This document shows, one piece after another, positions 8,895 to 16,993 of a stretch of DNA of 64,000 bases. Numbering within the stretch: position 1 is the stretch's first letter; each line of letters begins with the position of its first letter. The notes below the pieces were generated by a model, which made no database searches, was not told where the DNA came from, and was given only the letters and a program-made list of their open reading frames with translations. The translations under genes and the position numbers were made by a program. This DNA comes from Bacteroidota bacterium (GTDB taxonomy: Bacteria > Bacteroidota > Bacteroidia > Chitinophagales > Chitinophagaceae): the NCBI GenBank assembly GCA_016868455.1, contig VGGV01000007.1, forward strand, positions 61,129 to 125,128, given 5' to 3'.

Positions 8895-9226
8895 AGGGTT
8901 TGTTAACGAAGCTCGACAATGTGTTTAAGGCAACCATCTGCTTCGGTAAAAAACCGTCTTCCCAAAAGCTGTTTCCAGCCCTGTGTAAGTATTTATTTTT
9001 ATGGATATGGTGCGCAAACGATGAAAAATCCTGCCTTTATACCGGGCCAGGTAAAATTTAGAATGTCAGAAGGCAAATTTGACAAACAGTCTCAATAATA
9101 GGCGATGAGTCGTAACTTAACAGTCATTTTCTGCCGGCTCATTTCAGGATTGGCCATGAATGAAAAGCCTGCTGAGCCTGCAGCGTAATGATCAAAATTT
9201 ATTTTTTCACTTTTAAAACCAGCATT
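8895..9226. other. 332-base gap without a supported gene
   Basis: This stretch lies between osmC and the peroxiredoxin ATG. I see only very short ORFs, no stable hairpin and no TAnnTTTG box close to the peroxiredoxin start. The in-frame extension offered by the ORF track (start 9188) adds MIKIYFFTFKTSI, which does not fit the family. Confidence 0.4.
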
Positions 9227-9862
9227 ATGTCACTTCGTCTCGGGGATATTGCACTCAACTTCAAAGCAATGACCACAGAAGGTGAAATAGACTTCTATGA
9301 ATACCTGGGCAATGGCTGGGGTATTCTTTTTTCGCACCCTGCTGATTATACACCGGTATGCACCACGGAACTTGGAAAGACAGCCCTGCTGAAAGATGAA
9401 TTCGCCAGACGTAATACCAAAGTGCTGGCCGTAAGCGTTGATCCGCTGGACAAACATCTTGGCTGGAGGAATGATATTAATGAAACACAGCATTGCACCG
9501 TTGACTTTCCGATTATTGCCGATGAGAGCCGGGAAGTTTCTTTGCTCTATGATATGATTCACCCGAATGTTTCAGAAACGGTCACCGTTCGCTCCCTGTT
9601 TATCATTGGACCGGATAAAAAAATCAAACTGATGATTACTTACCCGCAAACTACCGGCCGCAATTTCCATGAAGTATTAAGGGTGCTTGAATCATTACAG
9701 CTGACGGCCGGTTATAGTGTGGCCATTCCGGCTGACTGGAAGCAAGGAGAAGATGTAATAGTGGCTTTATCAGTATCCACGGAGGATGCACAAAAAAAAT
9801 TCCAGAAGAGTGTAAAAATTGTAAAGCCTTACCTGAGGTACACACCGCAGCCAAACCTGTAG
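9227..9862 (+). CDS. 1-Cys type peroxiredoxin (Prx6 subfamily)
   Basis: Thiol peroxidase that reduces hydrogen peroxide and organic peroxides. The start at MSLRLGDIALNF gives 211 aa, the normal Prx6 length. The peroxidatic cysteine is C45 in HPADYTPVCTTELG. The Prx6 C-terminal domain follows, including TTGRNFHEVLRVLESLQL and the terminal KFQKSVKIVKPYLRYTPQP. No resolving cysteine of the typical 2-Cys kind is visible near the C-terminus. It stands alone and ends convergently with the rluA-type gene across a hairpin. Confidence 0.94.
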   Translation: MSLRLGDIALNFKAMTTEGEIDFYEYLGNGWGILFSHPADYTPVCTTELGKTALLKDEFARRNTKVLAVSVDPLDKHLGWRNDINETQHCTVDFPIIADESREVSLLYDMIHPNVSETVTVRSLFIIGPDKKIKLMITYPQTTGRNFHEVLRVLESLQLTAGYSVAIPADWKQGEDVIVALSVSTEDAQKKFQKSVKIVKPYLRYTPQPNL

Positions 9863-9905
9863 AATTACAACCGGATTAAAAGGTAGCGGATGCTGCTCAC
9901 CGGCT

Positions 9906-9935
9906 GAAACAGTACCGTAACATCGGTACTGTTTC
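9906..9935. repeat. Perfect 12-bp inverted repeat
   Basis: GAAACAGTACCG, a 6-nt spacer, then CGGTACTGTTTC form a perfect 12-bp stem. It sits between the convergent peroxiredoxin and pseudouridine synthase genes. No T-run follows on either strand, so it is not a canonical terminator, but it may stop or stabilise both transcripts. Confidence 0.6.
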
Positions 9936-10047
9936 CTGGCAGCTACACGATGCTTTGATATTTTCTGCGCAGCCGGACGTTAATTCTGTTAATGATGAAG
10001 AAAGCCACAAACGAAACTATACAGCTCCCGGATAAATACGTATCGTG

Positions 10048-10782
10048 TTACCTGTTTTTCCTTTTGTTCAGTTGCTGCAGGGTGGCCCTTATATCTTTTG
10101 GCAGCGGAGCTTCCAGTTCAACTTTTTGTCCATCCTTATCATTAAATGAAAGCTGAAATGAATGAAGCGCCAGCCGGTTCAGAATAGGTCTTTCTTCTTC
10201 TATATGCCTGGAGAGTTTGAATTTTGGCTTCAGCGACGAAACTAAAACCGGTTTTCCGTCTCCATATATTGCATCACTTACAACCGGGTGGCCGGTATCC
10301 TTCATGTGTACTCTTATCTGATGAGTGCGGCCGGTATGAATCCGGAATTGAACAAAAGAGTAAATGCCAAAATCATTCAGCACTTCATAATCTGTCAGTG
10401 ACTCCTTCCCCTTCCGGTGTATAATCATGGTTCCGTTTTGCGCCGGATGTTCCGCTATGGGAGCATTAATACTTCCTTTGGTTTGCAGGAGAGAGCCGGT
10501 CACCAGCCCCTGGTATATTTTGCGGATTTGTCTTGCTTCAAATTGCAGCGAAAGATGTTTATGCGCCGCTTCATTCTTTGCAAATACAATCAGCCCGCTG
10601 GTATCCCTGTCAAGCCGGTGCACCGTATAGATGTCATTATACTTTTCCCTCAACAAAGATTTCAGTGAAACTTCTTTTCCTTCCCTGTCTGGGACAGAGA
10701 GAAGGCCGGATGGTTTATTTACAGCTATCCAGTCATTTGTTTCAGTCAATATCCAGTTTGCCTGAAGTCTGGTATAAATCAT
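10048..10782 (-). CDS. RluA family pseudouridine synthase
   Basis: Converts uridine to pseudouridine in rRNA or tRNA. The 244-aa protein starts its catalytic domain with DWIAVNKPSGLLSVPDREG. It carries the catalytic motif VHRLDRDTSGLIVFAK, in which the Asp of HRLDRDTSG is the nucleophile. Later are FRIHTGRTHQIRVH and LNRLALHSFQLSF. There is no S4 domain, as in RluA and TruC-like members, so the exact RNA target cannot be assigned. It lies 23 bases downstream of the RluB-type gene on the same strand. Confidence 0.92.
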   Translation of the reverse strand: MIYTRLQANWILTETNDWIAVNKPSGLLSVPDREGKEVSLKSLLREKYNDIYTVHRLDRDTSGLIVFAKNEAAHKHLSLQFEARQIRKIYQGLVTGSLLQTKGSINAPIAEHPAQNGTMIIHRKGKESLTDYEVLNDFGIYSFVQFRIHTGRTHQIRVHMKDTGHPVVSDAIYGDGKPVLVSSLKPKFKLSRHIEEERPILNRLALHSFQLSFNDKDGQKVELEAPLPKDIRATLQQLNKRKNR

Positions 10783-10805
10783 CGGTATTATTTATATCAT
10801 TCAAA

Positions 10806-11765
10806 TCAGCGTTTCCCTTTTCCAAAATGCTTCAAATCCCTTACTTCCTTTTCTGTGAGAAAACGCCATTTGCCCCTTTCCACATTCTTTTTGGTGAGCC
10901 CGGCAAAAACCACCCGGTCAAGATGTTTGACATCATAGCCCAGGTGTTCAAATATGCGGCGGACAATACGGTTGCGGCCGCTGTGTATCTCCACGCCAAT
11001 TTGTGTTTTGTCTTTTATATCTGCATAGGCCAGTACATCCACCGAAGCAGGGCCGTCTTCCAGCACAACGCTTTTTAGTATGTTTTCAAAATCATTTTTC
11101 TCCAGGGGTTTGTTTAGTGTAACATGGTATACTTTTTTTACCTCATTACTGGGATGAGTGAGTTTTTGCGCCAATTCACCGTCATTGGTAAGCAGCAGCA
11201 CCCCGGAGGTATTCCTGTCAAGCCTGCCCACCGGATAAACCCTTTCCCGGGTGGCGGTTTTGATAATATCCAGCACGGTTTTTCTTCCCTGCGGGTCATC
11301 AGTGGTAGTGATATAATCTTTGGGTTTATTGAGCAGGATATAAACGAGATTTTTGGCAAGAAATATTTTTTTACCATTCACCCGGATATCATCTTTTCCG
11401 GATACTTTATGTCCCGGTTCTGTTATCAGCTGGCCATTTACTTTTACGAGTCCTTTCTTAACCATTTCTGCAGCTTCCCGCCTTGCTGCTACTCCTGCAT
11501 GGGCAATGAACTTATTAAGCGGCATGAGACCGGAAGTAGGTGGTCTGAGGTCTGAGGCCGGAGCGGAGATATTAAATTTAGGCTTTCCTTTGTGGCTTCC
11601 ATCCCGAAAACTTTCGAAATCAGACATCCGGCTTCTTTTCTTTTCAAAAAACTCCTCCCTTTCTTTCTTCCACTTCCTTTTTTCCTGCCTGAATTGCTCC
11701 TTAATGGCTGCGTTACTTTTTTTACGGGTAAACTGACTGAACTGATGGGATGATTTCTTTTTCAT
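10806..11765 (-). CDS. RsuA/RluB/RluF family pseudouridine synthase
   Basis: Modifies a uridine in rRNA, probably in 23S as RluB does. It has a basic N-terminal region (MKKKSSHQFSQFTRKKSN, many Lys/Arg to about residue 60). An S4 RNA-binding domain follows (PLNKFIAHAGVAARREAAEMVKKG), then the catalytic domain with PVGRLDRNTSGVLLLTNDG. The track ORF is longer, but its first 53 codons overlap the Spy gene in another frame and look non-coding, so the ATG at 11765 is preferred (11774 is an alternative). The linker ASDLRPPTSGLM is encoded by a short tandem sequence (ctcagacctcagacc), which looks like an in-frame repeat insertion. Confidence 0.9.
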   Translation of the reverse strand: MKKKSSHQFSQFTRKKSNAAIKEQFRQEKRKWKKEREEFFEKKRSRMSDFESFRDGSHKGKPKFNISAPASDLRPPTSGLMPLNKFIAHAGVAARREAAEMVKKGLVKVNGQLITEPGHKVSGKDDIRVNGKKIFLAKNLVYILLNKPKDYITTTDDPQGRKTVLDIIKTATRERVYPVGRLDRNTSGVLLLTNDGELAQKLTHPSNEVKKVYHVTLNKPLEKNDFENILKSVVLEDGPASVDVLAYADIKDKTQIGVEIHSGRNRIVRRIFEHLGYDVKHLDRVVFAGLTKKNVERGKWRFLTEKEVRDLKHFGKGKR

Positions 11766-11871
11766 GTGAGGCATTTGCTGTTTTACAACAGGAATAAACG
11801 ACAAAGGTAATAAAAGAAAAGCCCCGATGCGACATGCAGCAGGGCCGGTAATTTTTTTATAGCCGGATAAG

Positions 11872-12546
11872 TTAAATGACTTCCTTTTTCGTTTCGGGCT
11901 TTTTGCCGCCTTTATGCGGGCCATGGTGCATGGATTCTTTCATTTTCTTCAGTTGCTCTTCCGTCAGTACTGACTTCATGTTTTCTTTTTGTTTTTTCAT
12001 CAGCTCTTTTATTTCTTCCCTTTTCTTTTCATCGCTCAGTGATTTATTTTCACGGATAGCCTTCATTTTTTCCATCATTTCTTTTCTGTTACTTTCTATT
12101 TTGGCGGCCTGTTCATTACTGAGTCCCAAACGGATCTTCATTTTTTCAAGCCGGGCTTTTGTTTCCACTTCGTGAAGAGCCTTTCTTTCGGTTTTCATCT
12201 TTTCCAATTTGGCCTTCTGCTCGCCGGTAAGTACATTTTCCATTTTTGATTTTTGATCCTTCCGCAGGTTTTCCATCCGGGTTCTCCATTTTTTTACTGT
12301 GATCTTGTCATTCTTTTTCAATTCTTCCATCTGTTTCCGGAAAGCTTCCCGCTGGGTTTTCATCTGTTCCTTCTGAGCATCGGTAAGGTTCAGTTCTTTC
12401 AATTCCATACCACCGGGTCGGCGATGATGCATTTTACCGGGGCCGCCATGCGGTTTATAGCCATCGTGTTTACGTTCGGGTATTTCCTGAGCTTTTACAG
12501 CAAAAGCTACTGAGAGAGCAAGGGCGGAAGTGATTATTTTTTTCAT
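11872..12546 (-). CDS. Spy/CpxP-like periplasmic protein
   Basis: A 224-aa exported protein with signal peptide MKKIITSALALSVAFAVKAQ. After a His/Gly/Pro-rich stretch come two alpha-helical repeats that each begin with a motif like LTDAQKEQM (near residue 54) and LGLSNEQAAKIES (near 140). A third half-repeat, LTEEQLKKMKESM, comes near the end. The LTxxQ motif and Lys/Glu-rich helices are typical of the Spy/CpxP/Zn-sensor fold, which chaperones periplasmic proteins or binds metal. The His-rich segments (GKMHHRRPGG, HHGPHKGGKK) could bind metal. Function remains inferred. Confidence 0.78.
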   Translation of the reverse strand: MKKIITSALALSVAFAVKAQEIPERKHDGYKPHGGPGKMHHRRPGGMELKELNLTDAQKEQMKTQREAFRKQMEELKKNDKITVKKWRTRMENLRKDQKSKMENVLTGEQKAKLEKMKTERKALHEVETKARLEKMKIRLGLSNEQAAKIESNRKEMMEKMKAIRENKSLSDEKKREEIKELMKKQKENMKSVLTEEQLKKMKESMHHGPHKGGKKPETKKEVI

Positions 12547-12695
12547 GGTTAATCTTTTTAAGTTGGACGCTGCAAGTTTTGCAAACTTTCGGCATCGCTA
12601 ATGTAAAAAAATGTTGAACGGAGATAAAGACCTTCCCTTAGAAAGCAGGTTTAATCCAAAGTATGAAATTCTTCGTAAAAGGCCGCAAAAGCTGA

Positions 12696-13742
12696 TTATC
12701 GGCTGTCTTTGTTTGCCAATTGCCCGCAGGCTGCATCAATATCCTTTCCCCGTGAACGGCGTAACCTGACATTCACACGGTGTTTTTCCAGGTATGCTGT
12801 AAAAGCCTGTACTTTAGCGTCTTCAGGTTTTTCAAACCGGGCAAAGTCAATAGGATTATATTCAATAATATTAATAAGATCGGCCGGAACCTGTCTGTAT
12901 ATTTTAATAAGATCATCAGCATCCTTCAGGCTGTCATTAAAATCTTTAAAAAGAATATACTCAAAAGTAATCTCATTGCCGGTTTGCTTATAAAAATAGT
13001 TCAGGGCATCTACAAGGGATTTAATATTGTTACTGTCATTAATTGGCATGATTTCATGCCGCTTTACGTCAGTTGCTGCGTGGAGTGAAAGAGCCAGTTT
13101 AAATTTAACCTTGTCATCGCCCAACTGCCGGATGGCTTTTGCCACACCAGCAGTGGAAACTGTTATCCTCCTTGGGCTCATACCCATCCCGTCAGGTGAA
13201 GTAATGCGTTCAACAGACTTCAATACATTTTTATAATTCAACAGGGGCTCGCCCATGCCCATAAAGACAATATTGCTTAATTTTTTCCCATAGGTCTTTT
13301 CGCATTGCCGGTTGAGGAGCACCACTTCGTCATAAATCTCATCGAAATCAAGATTTCTTTTGCGGTCAATATACCCGGTGGCGCAAAACTTACAACTGAG
13401 GGAACAGCCAATTTGGGAGGAGACACAGGCGGTATAGCGGGTAGTTGTTGGGATCAGCACCCCTTCCACCAGGTGACCATCATGAGTTTTAAAACGGGAT
13501 TTAACCGTGCCATCGGCTGAGTATTGTGTGGTATCAATAGTAAGCGCAGGCAGGGTAAAGTTTTCCCCCAGTTTTTGCCGGAGTTCCTTGCTCAGGTTGG
13601 TCATGTCTGCAAAGCTCATGGCATGTTTCTGCCAAAGCCATTCATATACCTGTTTTGCCCTGAATTTTTTCTCGCCCAAGTCCTCAAAGTACCGCTCCAG
13701 TTCCTGCAGGCTGAGATGCCGTATGTTTGGCGTTTTTTTCAT
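12696..13742 (-). CDS. rlmN: Dual-specificity 23S rRNA/tRNA adenine-C2 methyltransferase RlmN
   Basis: Radical SAM enzyme that methylates C2 of A2503 in 23S rRNA and A37 in some tRNAs. The 348-aa protein has an N-terminal accessory domain and the radical-SAM cluster motif CSLSCKFCATGY near residue 112. It also has MGMGEPLLNY, the SAM-binding GEP motif, and LALSLHAATD. A C-terminal conserved Cys (DAACGQLA) is the methyl-carrying residue of the family. The start is set at ATG 13742; the track's TTG start lies inside a TATCTTTG promoter box and is unlikely. Confidence 0.96.
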   Translation of the reverse strand: MKKTPNIRHLSLQELERYFEDLGEKKFRAKQVYEWLWQKHAMSFADMTNLSKELRQKLGENFTLPALTIDTTQYSADGTVKSRFKTHDGHLVEGVLIPTTTRYTACVSSQIGCSLSCKFCATGYIDRKRNLDFDEIYDEVVLLNRQCEKTYGKKLSNIVFMGMGEPLLNYKNVLKSVERITSPDGMGMSPRRITVSTAGVAKAIRQLGDDKVKFKLALSLHAATDVKRHEIMPINDSNNIKSLVDALNYFYKQTGNEITFEYILFKDFNDSLKDADDLIKIYRQVPADLINIIEYNPIDFARFEKPEDAKVQAFTAYLEKHRVNVRLRRSRGKDIDAACGQLANKDSR

Positions 13743-13748
13743 GTGGTG

Positions 13749-13756
13749 CAAAGATA
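13749..13756 (-). promoter_or_regulatory. -7 box for rlmN (TATCTTTG)
   Basis: TATCTTTG on the minus strand ends 6 nt before the rlmN ATG. With initiation 4-7 nt after the box, the mRNA would be leaderless or nearly so. It also excludes the upstream TTG as a start. Confidence 0.5.
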
Positions 13757-13812
13757 AACCCGGCTAAAGGGATTCAGCTGATTTCACAGATATTTGCTTT
13801 CAAACCTGGAAA

Positions 13813-15006
13813 ATGAAAGCAGTTTATGTTATCGATGCTGTTCGTACACCTGTAGGAAAATATGGCGGCATACTCTCACAAATCAGGCCTGATGATCTTT
13901 TGGCTTATGTGATAAGTACTTTGATTAAACGAAATGAGAGTGTGGATGTGAACGCTATTGAAGATATTATTGCCGGCGCAGCCAACCAGGCCGGTGAAGA
14001 CAACCGCAATGTGGCAAGAATGGCTGCGCTGCTGGCGGGATTGCCGGTAACCGTAGCAGGCAGTACCGTGAACCGTTTATGTGCATCAGGATTGCAGGCC
14101 GTGATGGACGCATCCCGGCAAATTCTGTGCGGTGATGCAGAACTGGTAATTGCCTGCGGGGTAGAGAGTATGACCCGTGCCCCATTTGTTGTCGGAAAAA
14201 GTACGGAGGCCTTCGGCCGTTCTGCTGAAATGTTTGATACCACAATGGGCTGGCGGTTTATCAACAGGAAACTTGCTGCTTTGCACCATCCTTATACCAT
14301 GGGAGAAACGGCAGAGAATGTGGCGAAACAATGGAATATCCCAAGGCAGGAGCAGGATGAATTTGCACTGGCTTCACAGCAAAAATACTTTGCGGCCAAA
14401 GCAGCAGATAAGTGGGCGGATGAGATGGCACCGGTAGAACTTAATAATAAGGGCCTTGTAAGCTGGATTGTTCATGATGAACACCCCAGGGAAACTTCAA
14501 TGGAAAAACTGGCAGCTTTGCAACCCGCCTTTGTAAAGAACGGAACGGTAACGGCAGGAAATTCTTCAGGCATTAATGATGGGGCAGCTGCTATGTTACT
14601 GGCTGATGAGGCAGCGGTAAAAAAATATAAACTGAAACCCTTGGCCAGAGTTGTATCGATGGCGGTGGCGGGAGTTGACCCGGCCATTATGGGCATAGGG
14701 CCTGTGCCTGCCACGCAAAAAGCACTGAAAAGATCAGGACTAAAACTCAGTGATATTGGCCTGGTGGAACTGAATGAAGCCTTTGCCTCGCAGTCCATTG
14801 CCTGTATCCGTGACTTAGAGCTGAATACGAATAAAGTAAATGTGAATGGCGGGGCCATCGCAATCGGGCATCCCCTGGGTTGCAGCGGAGTCCGCATTTC
14901 AGCCACCTTACTGCATGAAATGAGGCGACGCAGTACAAAATATGGCCTGGCCACCATGTGTGTAGGGGTGGGGCAGGGAGCTGCCATTATTTATGAAGGG
15001 ATGTAG
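13813..15006 (+). CDS. Thiolase (acetyl-CoA acyltransferase, 3-oxoadipyl-CoA thiolase-like)
   Basis: Cleaves 3-oxoacyl-CoA with CoA to give acetyl-CoA (or runs in reverse). The 397-aa length is normal. Catalytic residues are visible: C90 in NRLCASGLQA, H353 in IAIGHPLGCSGVRI and C383 in CVGVGQGAA. The segment VESMTRAPFVVGKSTEAFGR...DTTMGWRFIN matches the PcaF/PaaJ branch, which acts on 3-oxoadipyl-CoA in aromatic degradation. No other beta-oxidation or aromatic-pathway gene is nearby, so the substrate stays open. It is divergent from rlmN. Confidence 0.9.
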   Translation: MKAVYVIDAVRTPVGKYGGILSQIRPDDLLAYVISTLIKRNESVDVNAIEDIIAGAANQAGEDNRNVARMAALLAGLPVTVAGSTVNRLCASGLQAVMDASRQILCGDAELVIACGVESMTRAPFVVGKSTEAFGRSAEMFDTTMGWRFINRKLAALHHPYTMGETAENVAKQWNIPRQEQDEFALASQQKYFAAKAADKWADEMAPVELNNKGLVSWIVHDEHPRETSMEKLAALQPAFVKNGTVTAGNSSGINDGAAAMLLADEAAVKKYKLKPLARVVSMAVAGVDPAIMGIGPVPATQKALKRSGLKLSDIGLVELNEAFASQSIACIRDLELNTNKVNVNGGAIAIGHPLGCSGVRISATLLHEMRRRSTKYGLATMCVGVGQGAAIIYEGM

Positions 15007-15059
15007 AAGTTTGTAACCTTTTGCCGTAAATTCCGTTTTAAAACAAAAACCACATACTC

Positions 15060-15427
15060 ATGAAGAAATTACTTTTCTCCGCCCTGTTCTTTTTTGTTGC
15101 CGTACTGGCAGGCGCTTAAACGGATTCATTAGATCAGTATACCGGCAAATACAAATTTCCCGACGGAAGCCCGGTAGCAGAAGTAGGAGTGGTGCTGGAA
15201 AATGGCACTCTGACAACCACTTCAGTAATGGGTAATTCTGAACTCAGGAAACAGATTCCAAAAAGGTATTTGAAATAGTAGCTTATGCCGGTACTGCTAC
15301 TTTCAGAAGAGACGGCGATGGCAAAGTGGTTGGTTTGCGGATCCAGGTGCAGGATGTGGATATGGAAGGCACCAGGGAATCAGGCTGGGCTATTACCGGC
15401 TACAGGCATCTGTTGCTGAGCCGGTAA
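15060..15427 (+). pseudogene. Broken secreted DUF3471-like protein gene
   Basis: Not in the ORF track because it is broken twice. From ATG 15060 it reads a signal peptide MKKLLFSALFFFVAVLAGA, then TAA, then TDSLDQYTGKYKFPDGSPVAEVGVVLENG. Gln would fit the stop exactly, since Ala-Gln is the usual signal cleavage position here. After NSELRK the frame shifts by one base in an A-run, and the continuation DSKKVFEIVAYAGTATFRRDGDGKVVGLRI runs to a stop at 15427. The body resembles DUF3471, a small beta-rich domain often attached to beta-lactamase-like proteins. Two lesions make a real pseudogene likely. Confidence 0.75.
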
Positions 15428-15445
15428 AGCAACTAACCTAGCAGT

Positions 15446-16825
15446 TTACTTTTCCCCGAAATTATAATTGAGTAAGGCGGAGAAAGGAATGATTTCCTGC
15501 TTGCCGGTGGCCAGCGTTTTGATATTGCAGGTTTGACTTTGCATTTCTTTTTCACCAATAATTACAACAAAAGGGATATTCTTGTTTTCGGCATATTTGA
15601 ACTGTTTGTCAAATTTCACTGCTTCATGATACAGTTCACAGCGGATACCGTTGTGCCTCAGCTGCTGCATCAGCTCAAATGCTTTTTTGCTTTCTTTTTC
15701 ACCAAGGTTGAAAAATAATACCTGGGTGCTGAATTGCAGATTTGCAGGAAAAAGATTCAGCTCTTCCATTACATCATAAATTCGGTCAACACCAAAAGAA
15801 ATTCCAACGCCGGGGATATTGGGCACACCAAACAAACCGGTCAGGTCATCATAGCGGCCGCCTCCTCCGATGCTTCCCATCTTTACTGCTGCAGGCGGTT
15901 TAACTTCGAAGATGATACCGGTGTAGTAATTGAGGCCGCGGGCAAGGGTAGGGTCAATGGTGAGTGGTAAGTAGTGAGCGGTGAGTAATGAGTCTTTCAG
16001 CCATTCCAGTTCCTCAATTCCTTTATGTGCTGTTTCATTATCGCCAAACAGTTTTTTTAATGCGCTTATCTTGTCTTCATTACCTCCTGAAATATTCAGA
16101 TAGCTTTCAACTATGCTGATCCGTTTTGAGTCTAATCCTTTTCCGCTTAGTTCTTCTTTTACTTTTTCCAAACCAACCTTGTCTAATTTATCAATGGCGA
16201 TGGCGATGTCATTCATCTTTTCAGCGCCGCCGCATAGTTCGGCCAGCGCTGTCACCAGTTTGCGGTGATTGATTTTAATTTCAAATCCTTTCAGGCCTAA
16301 CCGTGTAAAAACTTCAGCATAGATATTTGCCAGTTCCAGTTCATTCAGCAATGAATTGCTTCCCACCACATCAGCATCACACTGGTAAAACTCACGGTAC
16401 CTCCCTTTCTGCGGCCGGTCGGCCCGCCATACGGGTTGTATCTGATAACGCTTAAACGGGAATGTCAGTGTATTATGATTCATGGCCACAAAGCGGGCCA
16501 AAGGGATGGTAAGGTCGTATTTTAGTGCTCTTTCAGTTATGCCTTTTACATTTTTACCTTGTAATACTTTTTCAAAATCTTCCTTTATTTGTTTTTCCTT
16601 TTCTTTATTATCAAGGCCGTTGTTCAGTATTTTAAAAATCAATTTATCCCCTTCTTCCCCATATTTACCCATCAGCGTATCTAAGTTTTCCATCGCCGGT
16701 GTTTCCAGCGGCTGAAAGCCGTAGAGTTCAAAAACATTTTTAATCGTATTAAGAATATAGTTTCTCTTTCGCACAACCTCCGGTCCGAAGTCTCTTGTTC
16801 CTTGTGGTAATGTTGGTTTGGTCAT
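15446..16825 (-). CDS. hisS: Histidyl-tRNA synthetase
   Basis: Charges tRNA-His. The 459-aa class II synthetase starts MTKPTLPQGTRDFGPE. Motif 2 (PVWRADRPQKGRYREFYQCD) is near residue 131-150, the histidine A motif is LARGLNYYTG near 293, and motif 3 (GVGISFGVDRI) lies near 340. A C-terminal anticodon-binding domain completes it. The segment SLLTAHYLPLTIDPT is encoded by an array of actcacc-like units and looks like an in-frame repeat insertion just before the catalytic HisA motif. The first 21 codons are duplicated upstream in a 49-codon ORF coupled by ATGA. Confidence 0.96.
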   Translation of the reverse strand: MTKPTLPQGTRDFGPEVVRKRNYILNTIKNVFELYGFQPLETPAMENLDTLMGKYGEEGDKLIFKILNNGLDNKEKEKQIKEDFEKVLQGKNVKGITERALKYDLTIPLARFVAMNHNTLTFPFKRYQIQPVWRADRPQKGRYREFYQCDADVVGSNSLLNELELANIYAEVFTRLGLKGFEIKINHRKLVTALAELCGGAEKMNDIAIAIDKLDKVGLEKVKEELSGKGLDSKRISIVESYLNISGGNEDKISALKKLFGDNETAHKGIEELEWLKDSLLTAHYLPLTIDPTLARGLNYYTGIIFEVKPPAAVKMGSIGGGGRYDDLTGLFGVPNIPGVGISFGVDRIYDVMEELNLFPANLQFSTQVLFFNLGEKESKKAFELMQQLRHNGIRCELYHEAVKFDKQFKYAENKNIPFVVIIGEKEMQSQTCNIKTLATGKQEIIPFSALLNYNFGEK

Positions 16826-16971
16826 CTTTCGTACTCTTTAAACTTTAGGGTTCTAAAGCCCCTCATCCGGAGGGCCTGCCTGCCGGACAGGCAGGGTTTG
16901 GGGAGGCCTCGCTTCCGTACAACTTCCGGACCGAAGTCTCTTGTTTCCTGTGGCAGTGTTGGTTTAGTCAT
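16822..16971 (-). CDS. 49-codon leader ORF carrying a second copy of the hisS N-terminus
   Basis: Too short for the ORF track. Starting at ATG 16971 it reads MTKPTLPQETRDFGPEVVRKR, the same as the first 21 residues of HisS except for one Glu/Gly change. It continues through a repeat-encoded segment (GLPKPCLSGRQAL...) and stops at TGA overlapping the hisS ATG (ATGA). The two 63-nt copies differ at 10 positions, 9 of them synonymous. Translation of this ORF would be coupled to hisS. It may be a relic of an insertion and recombination event, or a leader with a regulatory effect. Whether it is translated is not known. Confidence 0.4.
   Translation of the reverse strand: MTKPTLPQETRDFGPEVVRKRGLPKPCLSGRQALRMRGFRTLKFKEYER
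16861..16912 (-). repeat. Composite GC-rich palindromic repeat upstream of hisS
   Basis: On the minus strand it reads CCTCCCCAAACC followed by CCTGCCTGtccGGCAGGCAGG (an 8-9-bp stem), then CCTCCGGATGAGGGGC. The CCTCCCCAAACC arm and the CCTCC-GGAGG hairpin resemble the repeats that bracket the nuo gene gaps. Confidence 0.65.
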
Positions 16972-16993
16972 ATTAGTTAATGAGTAGTCTTCT

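Noticed and set aside
9906-9935. Canonical terminator at the 12-bp inverted repeat
   Set aside because: No T-run follows on either strand, so it is listed only as an inverted repeat.
11766-11924. N-terminal extension of the RluB-type synthase
   Set aside because: It overlaps the Spy-like gene in another frame and does not look coding.
13743-13751. TTG start of rlmN given by the ORF track
   Set aside because: The TTG overlaps the TATCTTTG promoter box; ATG 13742 is the better start.
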